Assembly (NCBI GenBank): GCA_947588745.1
Contig: CANPYW010000022.1
Location: forward strand, 1-35,161
DNA length: 35,161 nucleotides
Direction: 5' to 3'
DNA from: Candidatus Gastranaerophilales bacterium
Lineage (GTDB): Bacteria; Cyanobacteriota; Vampirovibrionia; Gastranaerophilales; Gastranaerophilaceae
The notes beneath the pieces are model-generated. The model was not told where the DNA came from. It did no database searches and saw only the letters and a program-made list of their open reading frames with translations. Below, in pieces: positions 6,467-16,096 of this stretch. The translations under genes were made by a program, and so were the position numbers. Each line of letters begins with the position of its first letter. Position 1 is the first letter of the stretch.

Positions 6467-7320
6467 ATCAAAACTTTCTTTGGCTGTATATATTCACTAT
6501 CTGCTGTAGCATAAGCAACTATGCTATTATTTTTTGTCAGAAGAACATTCCCGATATATGGAGTAGTGTTTTTAAATTTATTACCGGTAATTATTTTTTT
6601 GTATATGTTCTCATTTGTTTCCAATTTTGGCATGTCAATTAATTCAACAGGATTTATTATTGAAGATTGAATTTGTTCTCTTGTCGTTTCATTATCTATT
6701 GTTATTGAATTTTCAATGCACATACCTGATGATTTTGTTCTTATAAGTTCATACATTACCCCGCCCGATTTTAATAAACTGCCTATATCATTGACTATAG
6801 ACCTTATATATGTTCCTTTTGAGCAATTTATTTCTAATTTCAAAATCTGATTTTCATAGTCAAAATCGATTATCTCATTTTTATAAATATTAACTTTTCG
6901 AGCTGGTATATCATCAGGTATCTTGCCTTCTCTTGCAAGTTCATATAATCTTTTGCCGTTATAATGCACCGCAGAATAAATAGGTGGAATTTGCACTATT
7001 TCACCTCTAAATTGCTCTAAAGCCGAAATAACCTCATTTTTTGTAATTTTTCTGTAACCTGTTTCTTTTACTTCTCCTTCAATATCAAAAGTATCAGAAA
7101 CTTTTCCTAAATAAATTCCTGCTTTATAACTTTTATCTTCTGGTAAAAAATCGATTAATTTAGCTGCTTTCCCTATTGCGACGGGCAACACTCCGCTTGC
7201 TAAAGGGTCTAAAGTTCCACCATGACCTATTTGTTTAATTCCGGTGATACTTCTTAATAAGGAAATTATTTTATGAGATGTTATTCCTGTTTGTTTGTTT
7301 ATATTTATAAACCCAAACAT
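6463..7320 (-). CDS. truB: tRNA pseudouridine-55 synthase TruB
   Basis: Makes pseudouridine 55 in the T loop of tRNAs and helps tRNA folding. GHGGTLDPLASGVL contains the catalytic Asp38. YKAGIYLG, Q(I/V)PPIYSAVHYNGKRLYELAR and the CSKGTYIRSI motif complete the family pattern. The 285-residue length is normal and includes a short PUA-like C-terminus. The start is 6 bases after the rbfA stop. It follows infB and rbfA, the classic order in bacteria. Confidence 0.97.
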   Translation of the reverse strand: MFGFININKQTGITSHKIISLLRSITGIKQIGHGGTLDPLASGVLPVAIGKAAKLIDFLPEDKSYKAGIYLGKVSDTFDIEGEVKETGYRKITKNEVISALEQFRGEIVQIPPIYSAVHYNGKRLYELAREGKIPDDIPARKVNIYKNEIIDFDYENQILKLEINCSKGTYIRSIVNDIGSLLKSGGVMYELIRTKSSGMCIENSITIDNETTREQIQSSIINPVELIDMPKLETNENIYKKIITGNKFKNTTPYIGNVLLTKNNSIVAYATADSEYIQPKKVLI

Positions 7321-7325
7321 CCAAC

Positions 7326-7676
7326 CTATAATTCTCCTCTTGAAATCTTATTTATAATGGCAGTTACGTTTGCACCTCTTTCTAAAGAATTATCCGGTAT
7401 AAACCTTAATTCCGGAGTTAGTCTTAATCTTACACGTTTACCCACTTCATATCTTATTTTCGGTGTATTATCGGATATCGCTTGTATTGTTGCCTGCTTT
7501 TTATCTTCAGGTGCATATACAGAATAATATACTTTCGCAAAAGAATTATCATGCGATAGTTCTATATCCGTAATAGATACTATCCCTTGAACTCTGGAAT
7601 CTTTTAACTCCTTTTGTATTATATCTGAAATTTCTTTTATTAGTGTTTTTTTTACTCGTTCATTTCTTAAAGACAT
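7326..7676 (-). CDS. rbfA: Ribosome-binding factor A
   Basis: A 116-residue KH-type protein that assists late maturation of the 30S subunit and 16S 5' end. It has the family opening (RNERVKKTLIKEISDII), VSITDIELSHDNSFAKVYYSV and the C-terminal RLTPELRFIPDNS stretch. AGGTG precedes ATG 7676. It sits between infB and truB with gaps of a few bases. Confidence 0.96.
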   Translation of the reverse strand: MSLRNERVKKTLIKEISDIIQKELKDSRVQGIVSITDIELSHDNSFAKVYYSVYAPEDKKQATIQAISDNTPKIRYEVGKRVRLRLTPELRFIPDNSLERGANVTAIINKISRGEL

Positions 7677-7683
7677 ATATCAC

Positions 7684-10302
7684 CTATACTAAAACTTGTC
7701 TTTCGACTTCTTTTGTTGTTGAAACTTTTATAATGTCACCTTCTTGTAAATCATTGAATTTCTCAAATGATATACCGCATTCAAATCCTTGTGCTACTTC
7801 TTTTACATCATCTTTAAATCTCTTTAATTGGTCAATATGCCCTGTAAACAGTTCTGCACCGTTTCTTATAACCGTTGCATTTTGACCTCTTACTATTTTA
7901 CCTTCGGTAACATAACATCCTGCAATCTTTGTTGTTTTTCCTATTGTAAATATTTGCCGTACTTCAGCTTTACCGAGTTCAACTTCTTGTATCTCCGGTT
8001 TTAATAAATTTAACATAGTATGTTCTAAATCTTCAAGAACCTGATAGATAATATTATATTTTTTTATGATTACTCCCTGTTTTTCGGCAGCAATTTGAGC
8101 ATTTATATTCTCTTTTACGGTAAATCCTAATATAATTGCATTACTTGCACTTGCAAGCATTACATCTGCTTCTGAAATATCTCCTACACCTACGTGTATT
8201 ATCTTTGTTATGATTTCTTTTGATTCTAATTGAGATACTGCCTGTGATACAGCTTCTGCCGCACCATGAGTATTTGCTTTTATAATTAAATTAAGATGTT
8301 TTATATTATCATCATTTTCTCCGACTTTTTCATTTCTAATATATGCCGGCATCATATTTTCTAATTTAGTTGTGCGTTCTTTCTCTTTTCTTTCGTCACA
8401 AATTGCTCTCATTACTTTTTCGTTTTCGACCGCTTCAAATGTATCACCCGCTTGCGGTACTTCTGTCAGACCTAAAATTTCAACAGGGGTAGACGGCCCT
8501 GCTTCTTTTATTCTTTCGCCGGAATCAGAAAGTAAAGCTCTTATTTTACCGCATACAGTTCCAACTACAAAACAATCACCCGTATGTAATGTACCGTTTT
8601 GTACCAACACCGTTGCAACCGGCCCTTTCCCTTTATCTAATTTTGCTTCGATTACAACACCTGTAGCAAGTGCTGATTTATTTGCTCTTAAATTTTGCAC
8701 TTCAGCAAGCAGTAAAATGTACTCTAAAAGTTCATCAATACCTTTGCCTTGAAGTGCACTTACTTTTACACAAATAGTATCTCCGCCCCATTCTTCCGGC
8801 ACTAATCCGTATTCTGTTAACTGCTGCATAATTTTATCGGGGTCGGCACTAGGTTTATCTATTTTATTTACAGCAACAATTATTGGAACTTCAGCTGCTT
8901 TTGCGTGGTTTATTGCTTCTATTGTTTGCGGCATGATTCCGTCATCCGCAGCTACTACCAATATTGCTATATCAGTAGCTTTTGCACCTCTTGCACGCAT
9001 TTCAGTAAATGCTTCGTGTCCCGGAGTATCAATAAATACAATCTTTTTAGATTTATCGTTATTAAGATATACTGTATAAGCACCTATTGACTGTGTTATA
9101 CCTCCGACTTCAGATGCCGCAATTTTATGTTTTGAAGCTCTTATTGAATCGAGTAATGTTGTTTTACCATGGTCAACGTGACCCATAATGCTTATTACGG
9201 GGGCTCTTTGAGATAAAAGTTTTTCATCTGTTTCGCTGATTGCTTTAGCTTTCTCTTCTTTTTCAAGCTCTTGTTCTATATATTCGTTCAAATCTTCTTC
9301 AAGAATTTCAAGCTCAAAGTTTTCGCATATTTTTTTCTGAGTTTCTATTGATATAACTTCATTTACGGTAGACAATATCCCCTGCATCATTAAATATTTT
9401 ACAATTTCCGCAGGTGATTTCTTTATTTTATCCGCTAATTCACCAACGGTGATAGGTTGATTAATAATTACTTGAGTTACTGTGTCTGTGTCGTTTGTGT
9501 CTTTAGCTTTTTTCTTGTGTTTTTGTGTTATAGTCTTTTCCAGACTGATTAATTCTTGTTCTTCTTCTTTGTTTTTATATTGTTTTTTCTTTTCTTTCGG
9601 GCCTTTTTTCTTAAATTGGTTGTTTTGACCCGGTTTTGAATCGTATATCTCTTGAGATATAACGTGGTGTTGTATTGGTTTTTTATTTATAATAGCTTTT
9701 TCGTTTCTGTCTTTCGTTTCATTATTTTTCTTTTCAAAGGAAGGTTTTCTATCAGACTTTTCATTTTGTTTACGTGGCTGAAATTTTGATTCTCTTTTTT
9801 GCTGTTCGTTTTCTTTGTTTTTTTGTTTTGTTGCCATTAGCTCTTGACGTCTTTTCTGGCTGTTTCTGTTGTTATATTCAAGCAGCGAACGAATTGGCGG
9901 AATTTGTGGTTTTTCTTCTTTTTTGACTTCTTGTTTTGAGTCTACAATTTGTTTTTCCGCATTTTTTTCAATCTTTTCAATCTTTTCTTCTTTTATAGGA
10001 TGAACTTGTGGTTGTTTTGGTTTTTCACCAGTTATGGAAGGTTTTTTGATTTCTTGTTTTGTATCTTCTTTTGGAGCTGTTTTTGCTTTTTTTATAATGA
10101 ATGCTTTTGGTTTTTTTACTGGTTCTTTTTGTTTATTTTTATCAAATGACATTTGAATTTTTTCTATTTGTGCCAGTGTTAAATTACTCGAATGTGACTT
10201 TACTTTAATATCAAGTTTTTGGTCAAGATATTCTATAAAGTCTTTATTTGTCATCTCATATTGTTTTGCTAGTTCGTATACTCTTTTACTTTCAATTGTC
10301 AT
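7684..10302 (-). CDS. infB: Translation initiation factor IF-2
   Basis: The GTPase that delivers formyl-Met-tRNA to the 30S subunit. The 872 residues hold an IF2_N module (1-50), a long Lys/Glu/Gln-rich linker (about 55-275) and a second IF2_N module (284-335). The G domain has GHVDHGKT (374-381), DTPGH (425-429) and NKID (479-482). Domains II to IV follow to the C-terminus. AGGATG precedes ATG 10302. In the same transcript Fmt and Def make and remove the formyl group that IF-2 recognises. No nusA lies upstream, unlike the common nusA-ylxR-infB order. Confidence 0.98.
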   Translation of the reverse strand: MTIESKRVYELAKQYEMTNKDFIEYLDQKLDIKVKSHSSNLTLAQIEKIQMSFDKNKQKEPVKKPKAFIIKKAKTAPKEDTKQEIKKPSITGEKPKQPQVHPIKEEKIEKIEKNAEKQIVDSKQEVKKEEKPQIPPIRSLLEYNNRNSQKRRQELMATKQKNKENEQQKRESKFQPRKQNEKSDRKPSFEKKNNETKDRNEKAIINKKPIQHHVISQEIYDSKPGQNNQFKKKGPKEKKKQYKNKEEEQELISLEKTITQKHKKKAKDTNDTDTVTQVIINQPITVGELADKIKKSPAEIVKYLMMQGILSTVNEVISIETQKKICENFELEILEEDLNEYIEQELEKEEKAKAISETDEKLLSQRAPVISIMGHVDHGKTTLLDSIRASKHKIAASEVGGITQSIGAYTVYLNNDKSKKIVFIDTPGHEAFTEMRARGAKATDIAILVVAADDGIMPQTIEAINHAKAAEVPIIVAVNKIDKPSADPDKIMQQLTEYGLVPEEWGGDTICVKVSALQGKGIDELLEYILLLAEVQNLRANKSALATGVVIEAKLDKGKGPVATVLVQNGTLHTGDCFVVGTVCGKIRALLSDSGERIKEAGPSTPVEILGLTEVPQAGDTFEAVENEKVMRAICDERKEKERTTKLENMMPAYIRNEKVGENDDNIKHLNLIIKANTHGAAEAVSQAVSQLESKEIITKIIHVGVGDISEADVMLASASNAIILGFTVKENINAQIAAEKQGVIIKKYNIIYQVLEDLEHTMLNLLKPEIQEVELGKAEVRQIFTIGKTTKIAGCYVTEGKIVRGQNATVIRNGAELFTGHIDQLKRFKDDVKEVAQGFECGISFEKFNDLQEGDIIKVSTTKEVERQVLV

Positions 10303-10350
10303 TATATCATCCTATTATTTTTTATAACCATATAATAGTTGTAACACAAT

Positions 10351-10617
10351 CTAACTTTTAAGTACAGTATACAGCTTTTCTTTTATTGAATCTGTTAATT
10401 TTATTTTCAATGAAATTTCTATTTTCCTTTTTTTCAAAGCATTTGAGATACAATCTTCATTTTTACATATATATGCAGAACGCCCCATGATTATTTGATT
10501 ATTATTAAGTTTTAATTCTCCGGTTTTATAATCTTTGGTTATTCTTATTAAATCATTTTTATTTTTATAGTGTCTGCAAAAGCAGCATTGCCTTAAAAAT
10601 TTATTTTTTCTGCTCAA
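10351..10617 (-). CDS. rnpM: RnpM/YlxR family RNA-binding protein
   Basis: 88 residues of the DUF448 family; the Bacillus member (YlxR, RnpM) binds RNase P RNA and modulates its activity. Visible family traits are RQCCFCRHYKNKNDLIRI at the N-terminus and GRSAYICKNEDCISNALKKRK with its Cys pair. The start is TTG 10617, overlapping the upstream TGA, with AAGGAG eight bases before it. Its place before infB is the usual one for this family. Confidence 0.9.
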   Translation of the reverse strand: MSRKNKFLRQCCFCRHYKNKNDLIRITKDYKTGELKLNNNQIIMGRSAYICKNEDCISNALKKRKIEISLKIKLTDSIKEKLYTVLKS

Positions 10618-11774
10618 TTTACAAGCTCCTTTTGCTTACTTTCTATCTCATATATAATTTCTTTATCCAAATCAGATTTTAAAATGTTTATTAATTCGTA
10701 TTTTGCCATGTTTAATGTCGGTTTAATTATTGTGTATGCTTTATAGTTATTATATTCAGATATAAATAAGTTTTCATCATCTGCTAAGTTATTGTTTAAG
10801 AATTTTTTATTAACCGCTATGGTATATGAATAATTGTTATCTACTTCAATATGGTTTCTCTTATCAGCTATTGAGGCGTTTGCCGTTTCGTATAACAAGT
10901 CAAATATATTTTCATTTAGAACAGACAAAAATGCCTGAAAATCATATTTCTGAAATGTATTATAAAATTCGGATATATAAAATGTATTATTGTAAACTTT
11001 CAGTTTTATTCCGAGTATTCCCGCATAAGGATTTGAAAATTTAGCTATATCATCAAGCAGGGGATATATTGCGTTTTGCAATATTTTTCTTATTCTGTTA
11101 TCAGATATTTGTTCCGAAAATGTATTAATTAATATATATCTTTCATTTTCTGTCCGCTCTAAATTAATAAGAGGATATGCACTGTATCCGTCGGTTAAAA
11201 AGTACAAATAAACGTCAGGAGCATCAATATATCCTTCTATAACTATTTTTTCGTTTCCGTCCTCAAACATTTTCTGAATACCTGTTTTGGCGGCTGAAAA
11301 TGTTTCATATTTAGCTGATTTTCTTTCGAGTAAAGTAAAATCGTTCTCTATAATAATCGGAAATTTTATATTCCGTACATAATCTATTGCTAAATTCTCT
11401 CTGTCAAAAATTCCAAATCTTGCTGTGGATATTTTTAGCTTATACATAATTTTTTTTGCGATGCTGTTAAAATATGTTGCCCTTGATGACTGCGAAAATG
11501 GTGCAAAGATTGCAAAACCTTCTTTTTGAAATTCTTCTGCTATTCCGTTTATTATTGCTAATTCAGACATTACTATTGTAAATTCTATCTGATTGTATTT
11601 TACAAAAGATAATAATCCTTCTATATCGCTTTCTCTTATGTTTAAAGAAGTACAAAAATCATAATTCTTTAAACTGCGTTCCGTTATAAATATATCTTTT
11701 TCGGAATTTTGAGTTTTTATGTACTTCGCAAGTAATATTGAATTTATATTTTCTCCGACAATTAATATTTTCAT
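10614..11774 (-). CDS. PurD-like ATP-grasp protein, probably catalytically degenerate
   Basis: 386 residues with the layout of phosphoribosylamine-glycine ligase (PurD). MKILIVGENINSILLAKYI resembles the PurD N-domain, and FAIFAPFSQSSRATYFNSIAKKIMYKLKIST parallels the PurD stretch with GPSK..A..E.SK.FAK..M. An ATP-grasp-like core follows to NPYAGILGIKLKV and ISEFYNTF. Key elements are lost: the glycine-rich ATP loop (K-DGLAAGKGV in PurD) reads ENDFTLLERKSAKYE. The Mg-binding EFN.RFGDPE motif reads EFYNTFQKYDFQ. Length is shorter than PurD (about 420). The start is ATG 11774, overlapping the aroH stop. Inference: a pseudoenzyme or repurposed ligase in a translation operon. It is not expected to make GAR. 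Confidence 0.7.
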   Translation of the reverse strand: MKILIVGENINSILLAKYIKTQNSEKDIFITERSLKNYDFCTSLNIRESDIEGLLSFVKYNQIEFTIVMSELAIINGIAEEFQKEGFAIFAPFSQSSRATYFNSIAKKIMYKLKISTARFGIFDRENLAIDYVRNIKFPIIIENDFTLLERKSAKYETFSAAKTGIQKMFEDGNEKIVIEGYIDAPDVYLYFLTDGYSAYPLINLERTENERYILINTFSEQISDNRIRKILQNAIYPLLDDIAKFSNPYAGILGIKLKVYNNTFYISEFYNTFQKYDFQAFLSVLNENIFDLLYETANASIADKRNHIEVDNNYSYTIAVNKKFLNNNLADDENLFISEYNNYKAYTIIKPTLNMAKYELINILKSDLDKEIIYEIESKQKELVN

Positions 11775-12142
11775 ACCTTATTTAAATCTTTTCTTAATAT
11801 GCTTGCCCCTTTTAAATATATATGATTTATTTCCTGTTGGGCAATATTTGTATTTATTACTACCAACACCCTCAAACATTTGTTTAATGACGGAATTATT
11901 TTCATTTCAGGCATGCACATCATTGGTACATATTTCCAATCGGGGAAATTATCTCTTGCTATTTTTGCGGGATATACACAATTTATATCATCTGTTAATG
12001 TAAAAATTACGTGCGATATATCATTTACTTTAAAATTATTTCGGGATTGAATTTCTGTAATTAATTCAACTACAGCATGCTCTAAACTGTTTACGGAATT
12101 ATTATCTACTGTAATAGCTCCCCTTATTCCTCTTTGATACAT
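11771..12142 (-). CDS. aroH: Chorismate mutase, AroH class
   Basis: Converts chorismate to prephenate on the way to Phe and Tyr. The 123-residue monofunctional AroH fold is evident: RGIRGAITVDNNS, then VIFTLTDDINCVYPAK, CMPEMKIIPSLNKCLRVLVVIN and IYLKGASILRKDL near the end, holding the Arg and Cys residues of the active site. I start at ATG 12142 (GGAG six bases upstream), not at the in-frame TTG 12154. It overlaps the fmt and PurD-like genes closely. Confidence 0.95.
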   Translation of the reverse strand: MYQRGIRGAITVDNNSVNSLEHAVVELITEIQSRNNFKVNDISHVIFTLTDDINCVYPAKIARDNFPDWKYVPMMCMPEMKIIPSLNKCLRVLVVINTNIAQQEINHIYLKGASILRKDLNKV

Positions 12143-12143
12143 T

Positions 12144-13088
12144 TTATTCTCCAAATTTCATATTAGGCTTAATTTTTGCTCCGTTAGCATAGTCAAATGC
12201 ATTCATTACGCCTTTACTTTCCGGCTTTACTTTCGTTATAAGAATGCAACCATCTTTTGTTCCGACCGTAATTCCTTTTTTATCCACACAAATTACTTCA
12301 TTCGGAGCAATATTCCCATTATGTGAATTTATAAGTCTTGTTTCAAGTATTTTTAACATTTTGCCGCTGCAGAAGGTATATGCAGTAGGAAAATCAACCA
12401 TTGAACGAACTTGATTATGAATGCTTTCAGCCGTTGAATTCCAATCAATTAAACCATCTTGTTTTATAAATTTTTTGGCTATGCAAACTCCTTCACAACT
12501 CTGTTTTTGGGGAATTAATGTTTTATCGTACAATTTTTTTAATGTGGAGCATATTAAATCGGGTGAATCATTACATATAATATCTTTTAGTTCGATATTT
12601 GTCATATTTTGAGTTATTTCAATTTCTTTTGTTTCGCAAATATCGCCGGCATCCAATTCGAGTACTGTTATCATTGTTGTTATACCCGTATGTTTATCAC
12701 CGTTATATATACATCTTTGGATTGGATTTGCTCCTCTGTATTTTGGAAGTAAAGAAGCGTGCAGATTAACCGTATAAAATTTAGGAATATCAAGAACTTC
12801 TTGAGAAAGTATTTGTCCGAAAGCAAATGTTACAAAAAAATCGGGATTTAATTTTTTTAATTTTGCTAAAAGCTGTTCATCTTTGCTTATTTTTTCCGTT
12901 TGGTAGCATGGAATATTATTTTCAATCGCAAAAATTTTTACAGGCGGTGGAGTTAATTTATTTCCTCTGCCTTTTGGTCTATCTGGCTGCGTAACAACCG
13001 CAAGGACTTCAAATTCATTGCTGTTATATAATTTTTCAAGACTTTTGACGGCAATATCGGGTGTTGCCATATATACGATTTTAATCAA
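12144..13088 (-). CDS. fmt: Methionyl-tRNA formyltransferase
   Basis: Adds formyl from 10-formyl-THF to Met-tRNA-fMet. IVYMATPDIAVKSLEKL, VTQPDRPKGRG, the NLHASLLPKYRGANPIQ motif and LELDAGDI carry the Asn-His-Asp catalytic set. The 314-residue length is normal. The start is TTG 13088: the family begins MKIVFMGTPD, and GAGG lies about 10 bases upstream inside def. It overlaps def by 8 bases. GlyA upstream in the same cluster feeds one-carbon units into its THF cofactor pool. Confidence 0.97.
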   Translation of the reverse strand: MIKIVYMATPDIAVKSLEKLYNSNEFEVLAVVTQPDRPKGRGNKLTPPPVKIFAIENNIPCYQTEKISKDEQLLAKLKKLNPDFFVTFAFGQILSQEVLDIPKFYTVNLHASLLPKYRGANPIQRCIYNGDKHTGITTMITVLELDAGDICETKEIEITQNMTNIELKDIICNDSPDLICSTLKKLYDKTLIPQKQSCEGVCIAKKFIKQDGLIDWNSTAESIHNQVRSMVDFPTAYTFCSGKMLKILETRLINSHNGNIAPNEVICVDKKGITVGTKDGCILITKVKPESKGVMNAFDYANGAKIKPNMKFGE

Positions 13089-13674
13089 TCTTCTTTTCCT
13101 CCTCCGGGGGTGGATTTTTTAATATTTCTTCTTCCAATTCTTTTTCATCAAGCAGATATTTTTCATCAATACCGTTTAATCCTTTTTCTGCTAAAGCTTT
13201 ATTTGCATCAAACCTGTTTCTGCAATGGTCGATGAAAAGAATTCCGTCTAAATGGTCATATTCGTGCTGAATACATCTTGCAAGAAGGGAGCCTTCACCG
13301 GCTTCTAAAATAAAAGACCTTCCTTTTTCGTCAAGTGCCTTAATTTTAACATACTTATACCGTCTAACATTCGTATAGGCTTCTGGAAAGCTTAAACATC
13401 CCTCAAAAGAGCTTACTGCCCCTTCTTTTTTGATTATTTTAGGGTTTATGAACGTAATGGGGTTCATTGTTTTTTTGTCCATCCCGACATCAACAACAAA
13501 TATTCTGTAATTTTCGCCGATTTGAGGAGCTGCAAGTCCGACGCCGTTTGTAGCGTACAATGTATCATACAGGTCATCAATAATTATCTGTATTTTTTTT
13601 GATATTTTATGAACTTCTTTAGATTTCTCTCTTAATGACGGCGTGCCGTATCTTACAACTTTTCTTACTGTCAT
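13081..13674 (-). CDS. def: Peptide deformylase
   Basis: Removes N-formyl from nascent proteins using a metal bound by Cys and two His. All three motifs are intact: GVGLAAPQIG, EGCLSFPE and QHEYDHLDG. The 197-residue length includes a charged C-terminal tail. The start is ATG 13674 behind GGAAGG. It is coupled to fmt by overlap. Confidence 0.97.
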   Translation of the reverse strand: MTVRKVVRYGTPSLREKSKEVHKISKKIQIIIDDLYDTLYATNGVGLAAPQIGENYRIFVVDVGMDKKTMNPITFINPKIIKKEGAVSSFEGCLSFPEAYTNVRRYKYVKIKALDEKGRSFILEAGEGSLLARCIQHEYDHLDGILFIDHCRNRFDANKALAEKGLNGIDEKYLLDEKELEEEILKNPPPEEEKKID

Positions 13675-13677
13675 CTT

Positions 13678-14724
13678 TTATTTACCTTCCAATTTTGCGT
13701 GTCTGTTTAAAATAATCATTATAGTTGATATTATAACAGCATATAAGAAGTATTTTGTAGTATCTGAATCTGCAATGCATGTTGCAATCCAACCCATGAT
13801 TATTGAGAATATTACAAGCAATAAAACAGCCATATTCTGTGACAGACCGATTTTTAATAATTTGTGGTGTATGTGTTCCGCATCTGCTACGAATGGAGAT
13901 GTCCCCTTTAAAATTCTTCTTAACGAGGAAAATGTTATATCGGCTATAGGTACGGCGAGTATTAAAAGAGGCAGATACATTTTGCAATCGGATGTTTTCA
14001 TCTGATACATTATTGATAATGTGGAAAGCAAAAATCCCGCAAATAATGCACCCGAATCACCCATAAATATTTTGGCCGGATGAAAATTATAAGTTAAGAA
14101 ACCCAGCATTGAACCTGCCAAAATAAATGCAATTAACGAACTTACAACATCTGAAGGTATTAGTGATATTGCTAATAATCCAAGGCTTACTGAACTGACC
14201 GTTATAACTGAACCAGCAAGTCCGTCAACTCCGTCTATAAAGTTTACCGCATTACTAATTCCGACTATCCAAGCAATTGTTGCTAAAAAAGATAAAATCG
14301 GCGGAATTTCCCAAATGCCGTAAAAAGGAATGTAGATATTTGATATTTTTACCCCTAAGAAAAATACAATCGCTGCTATTGTTAATTGAATTGTAAATTT
14401 GAATTTCGCACTTAATCCGTAAATATCATCAATTAAGCCTAATAGAAACATGAGTGAACTTCCGAGTAAAATTCCTGACAATAATGAACGATAAGGGTAA
14501 TAACTTAATATTATCAGTGCCGCAAAAGAAAGTATTGTACATACCCATATTGAAATTCCACCAAGACGGGGAATTGGGTGCGAATGAATTTTTCGTTCGT
14601 TTGGCTGATCCATTAATCCTTGTTTTTCCGAAAAAGAAATGACTAGCGGAACTAAAAACAGCCCTAATATAAATGCTATAACTGTTCCTATAATATGTGC
14701 TTCTGATAATCTAACTAATGTCAT
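13678..14724 (-). CDS. Undecaprenyl-phosphate sugar-1-phosphate transferase (WecA/TagO/Rfe-like)
   Basis: 348 residues with about ten membrane segments and the motifs of the MraY/WecA superfamily: GLIDDIYGL, NFIDGVDGLAG, FMGDSGAL and the WecA-type HIHHKLL near residue 295. It would transfer a HexNAc-1-phosphate to undecaprenyl phosphate, starting O-antigen, teichoic acid or other surface polysaccharide. No other polysaccharide gene adjoins it, so the product cannot be told. The start is 5 bases after the glyA stop, with a weak ribosome binding site. wecA or tagO would both fit as a symbol. Confidence 0.92.
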   Translation of the reverse strand: MTLVRLSEAHIIGTVIAFILGLFLVPLVISFSEKQGLMDQPNERKIHSHPIPRLGGISIWVCTILSFAALIILSYYPYRSLLSGILLGSSLMFLLGLIDDIYGLSAKFKFTIQLTIAAIVFFLGVKISNIYIPFYGIWEIPPILSFLATIAWIVGISNAVNFIDGVDGLAGSVITVSSVSLGLLAISLIPSDVVSSLIAFILAGSMLGFLTYNFHPAKIFMGDSGALFAGFLLSTLSIMYQMKTSDCKMYLPLLILAVPIADITFSSLRRILKGTSPFVADAEHIHHKLLKIGLSQNMAVLLLVIFSIIMGWIATCIADSDTTKYFLYAVIISTIMIILNRHAKLEGK

Positions 14725-14729
14725 ACTTT

Positions 14730-15983
14730 TTAATCCGTATATAATGGGTATTTTTTACATAATTCTAAGGATCGCTTGCGTAATTCTTTAACTATAGCAG
14801 GTTCTTTTGTATCGGAAATTTTTACTGCTTCTGCAATAATCTTTCCAGTTTCTATCATGTCTATTTCCTTAAAACCTCTTGTTGTAACAGCGGGAGAACC
14901 TAATCTTACTCCGCTTGTTACAAAAGGACTTTGCGGGTCATTCGGAACAGTATTCTTATTCGCTGTTATTCCTGCAAGTTCAAGTACATTTGCAACATCT
15001 TTACCTGTTTTGTTTTGTTTTCTTAAATCAAGTGTCATAACGTGATTTTCGGTTCCACCGCCCACAATGTCCAATCCTTCATTTATAAGTGAGCCGGCAA
15101 GTGCTTTTGCATTCAATATTATTTGATTAGCATACTGTTTAAATTCGGGTGATAATGCTTCTTTTAATGCTATTGCTTTTGCAGCAATAATATGTTCGAG
15201 CGGCCCGCCTTGAACTCCAGGAAAAACTGCTTTATCTATTCCCAAAGCATGCTTTTCTTTGCATAATATTATCCCGCCTCTCGGCCCTCTTAATGTTTTA
15301 TGAGTTGTAGTAGTTACGAAATCAGCATAAGGTACGGGGCTTGGATGGTAACCTGTAGCAACCAGTGCCGCAATATGTGCTATATCAGCCAAAAGATATG
15401 CGTTTACTTCATCCGCAATCTCTTTAAATCTTTTAAAATCTATAATTTTGGAATAATTGCTTGCACCGCAGATTATCAGTTTCGGTCTGTGTTTAAGTGC
15501 AAGTTCACGTACGTTATCATAGTCTATTTCACCTTGAGAATTAACTCCGTAAGATACTATGTTAAAATACAACCCTGAAAAATTAACGGGCGAACCGTGG
15601 GATAAATGTCCGCCGTTTGATAAATCCATGCCCATAACGGTGTCACCGGGTTTAACCGCATACATAAATACCGCCATATTAGCCTGAGCACCGCTGTGCG
15701 GCTGAACGTTGGCATGCTCAGCTCCAAACAGTTTTTTTGCTCTGATTTGTGCAAGTTCTTCAATTTTATCAACATTTTCGCAACCGTTGTAAAATCTTTT
15801 GTAGGGTTTGCCTTCCGCATATTTATTTGTAAGAACGCTCCCGCAAGCCGCCATAACAGCTTTTGACGTAAAATTTTCGCTTGCAATAAGTTCTATTGTA
15901 TTTTGTTGCCTTTTTAATTCTTCTTCAATTAATACTGCGACTTCTAAATCAGTTTTTCTAATTATTTCAAGTTCCATGTCCAT
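14730..15983 (-). CDS. glyA: Serine hydroxymethyltransferase
   Basis: Makes glycine and 5,10-methylene-THF from serine, using PLP. Motifs: [52 protein letters not shown] and [13 protein letters not shown] with the PLP lysine. About 417 residues from ATG 15983. The in-frame ATG 16022 is rejected because it lies within the promoter. ATG 16001 coincides with the predicted start of transcription. ATG 15983 or 15977 remain, with GGGG just upstream. It is the first gene of the large leftward cluster. Confidence 0.97.
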   Translation of the reverse strand: MDMELEIIRKTDLEVAVLIEEELKRQQNTIELIASENFTSKAVMAACGSVLTNKYAEGKPYKRFYNGCENVDKIEELAQIRAKKLFGAEHANVQPHSGAQANMAVFMYAVKPGDTVMGMDLSNGGHLSHGSPVNFSGLYFNIVSYGVNSQGEIDYDNVRELALKHRPKLIICGASNYSKIIDFKRFKEIADEVNAYLLADIAHIAALVATGYHPSPVPYADFVTTTTHKTLRGPRGGIILCKEKHALGIDKAVFPGVQGGPLEHIIAAKAIALKEALSPEFKQYANQIILNAKALAGSLINEGLDIVGGGTENHVMTLDLRKQNKTGKDVANVLELAGITANKNTVPNDPQSPFVTSGVRLGSPAVTTRGFKEIDMIETGKIIAEAVKISDTKEPAIVKELRKRSLELCKKYPLYTD

Positions 15984-16005
15984 AACCCCATAATCTGACA
16001 TCTTG

Positions 16006-16034
16006 ATTATATAACAATACATCTTGATTGTAAA
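16006..16034 (-). promoter_or_regulatory. Main promoter of the glyA-infB-truB cluster
   Basis: The minus strand reads TTTACA, exactly 17 nt and a perfect TATAAT. Predicted transcription start is near 15999, giving a very short leader before glyA. All genes down to about 4972 are leftward with small gaps and no internal terminator seen. Confidence 0.72.
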
Positions 16035-16050
16035 AATTTATATAATGTAA

Positions 16051-16078
16051 TTGATATTTTTTTCTTATTTCGTAAAAT
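16051..16078 (+). promoter_or_regulatory. Predicted dnaJ-queE promoter
   Basis: TTGATA, a 16-nt spacer and TAAAAT. It is divergent from the glyA promoter and only 17 bases from it, so one regulator could touch both. No HrcA-type CIRCE inverted repeat is seen. Confidence 0.5.
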
Positions 16079-16096
16079 ATTTATGGGAGAGAAATT

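Noticed and set aside
13643-14005. Plus-strand frames opposite def, wecA, infB and ileS
   Set aside because: They are antisense to long, motif-rich genes and lack ribosome binding sites; they are shadows.
15984-16022. Longer glyA start at 16022
   Set aside because: It lies between the -10 and -35 of the predicted promoter, so the codon would not be in the transcript.
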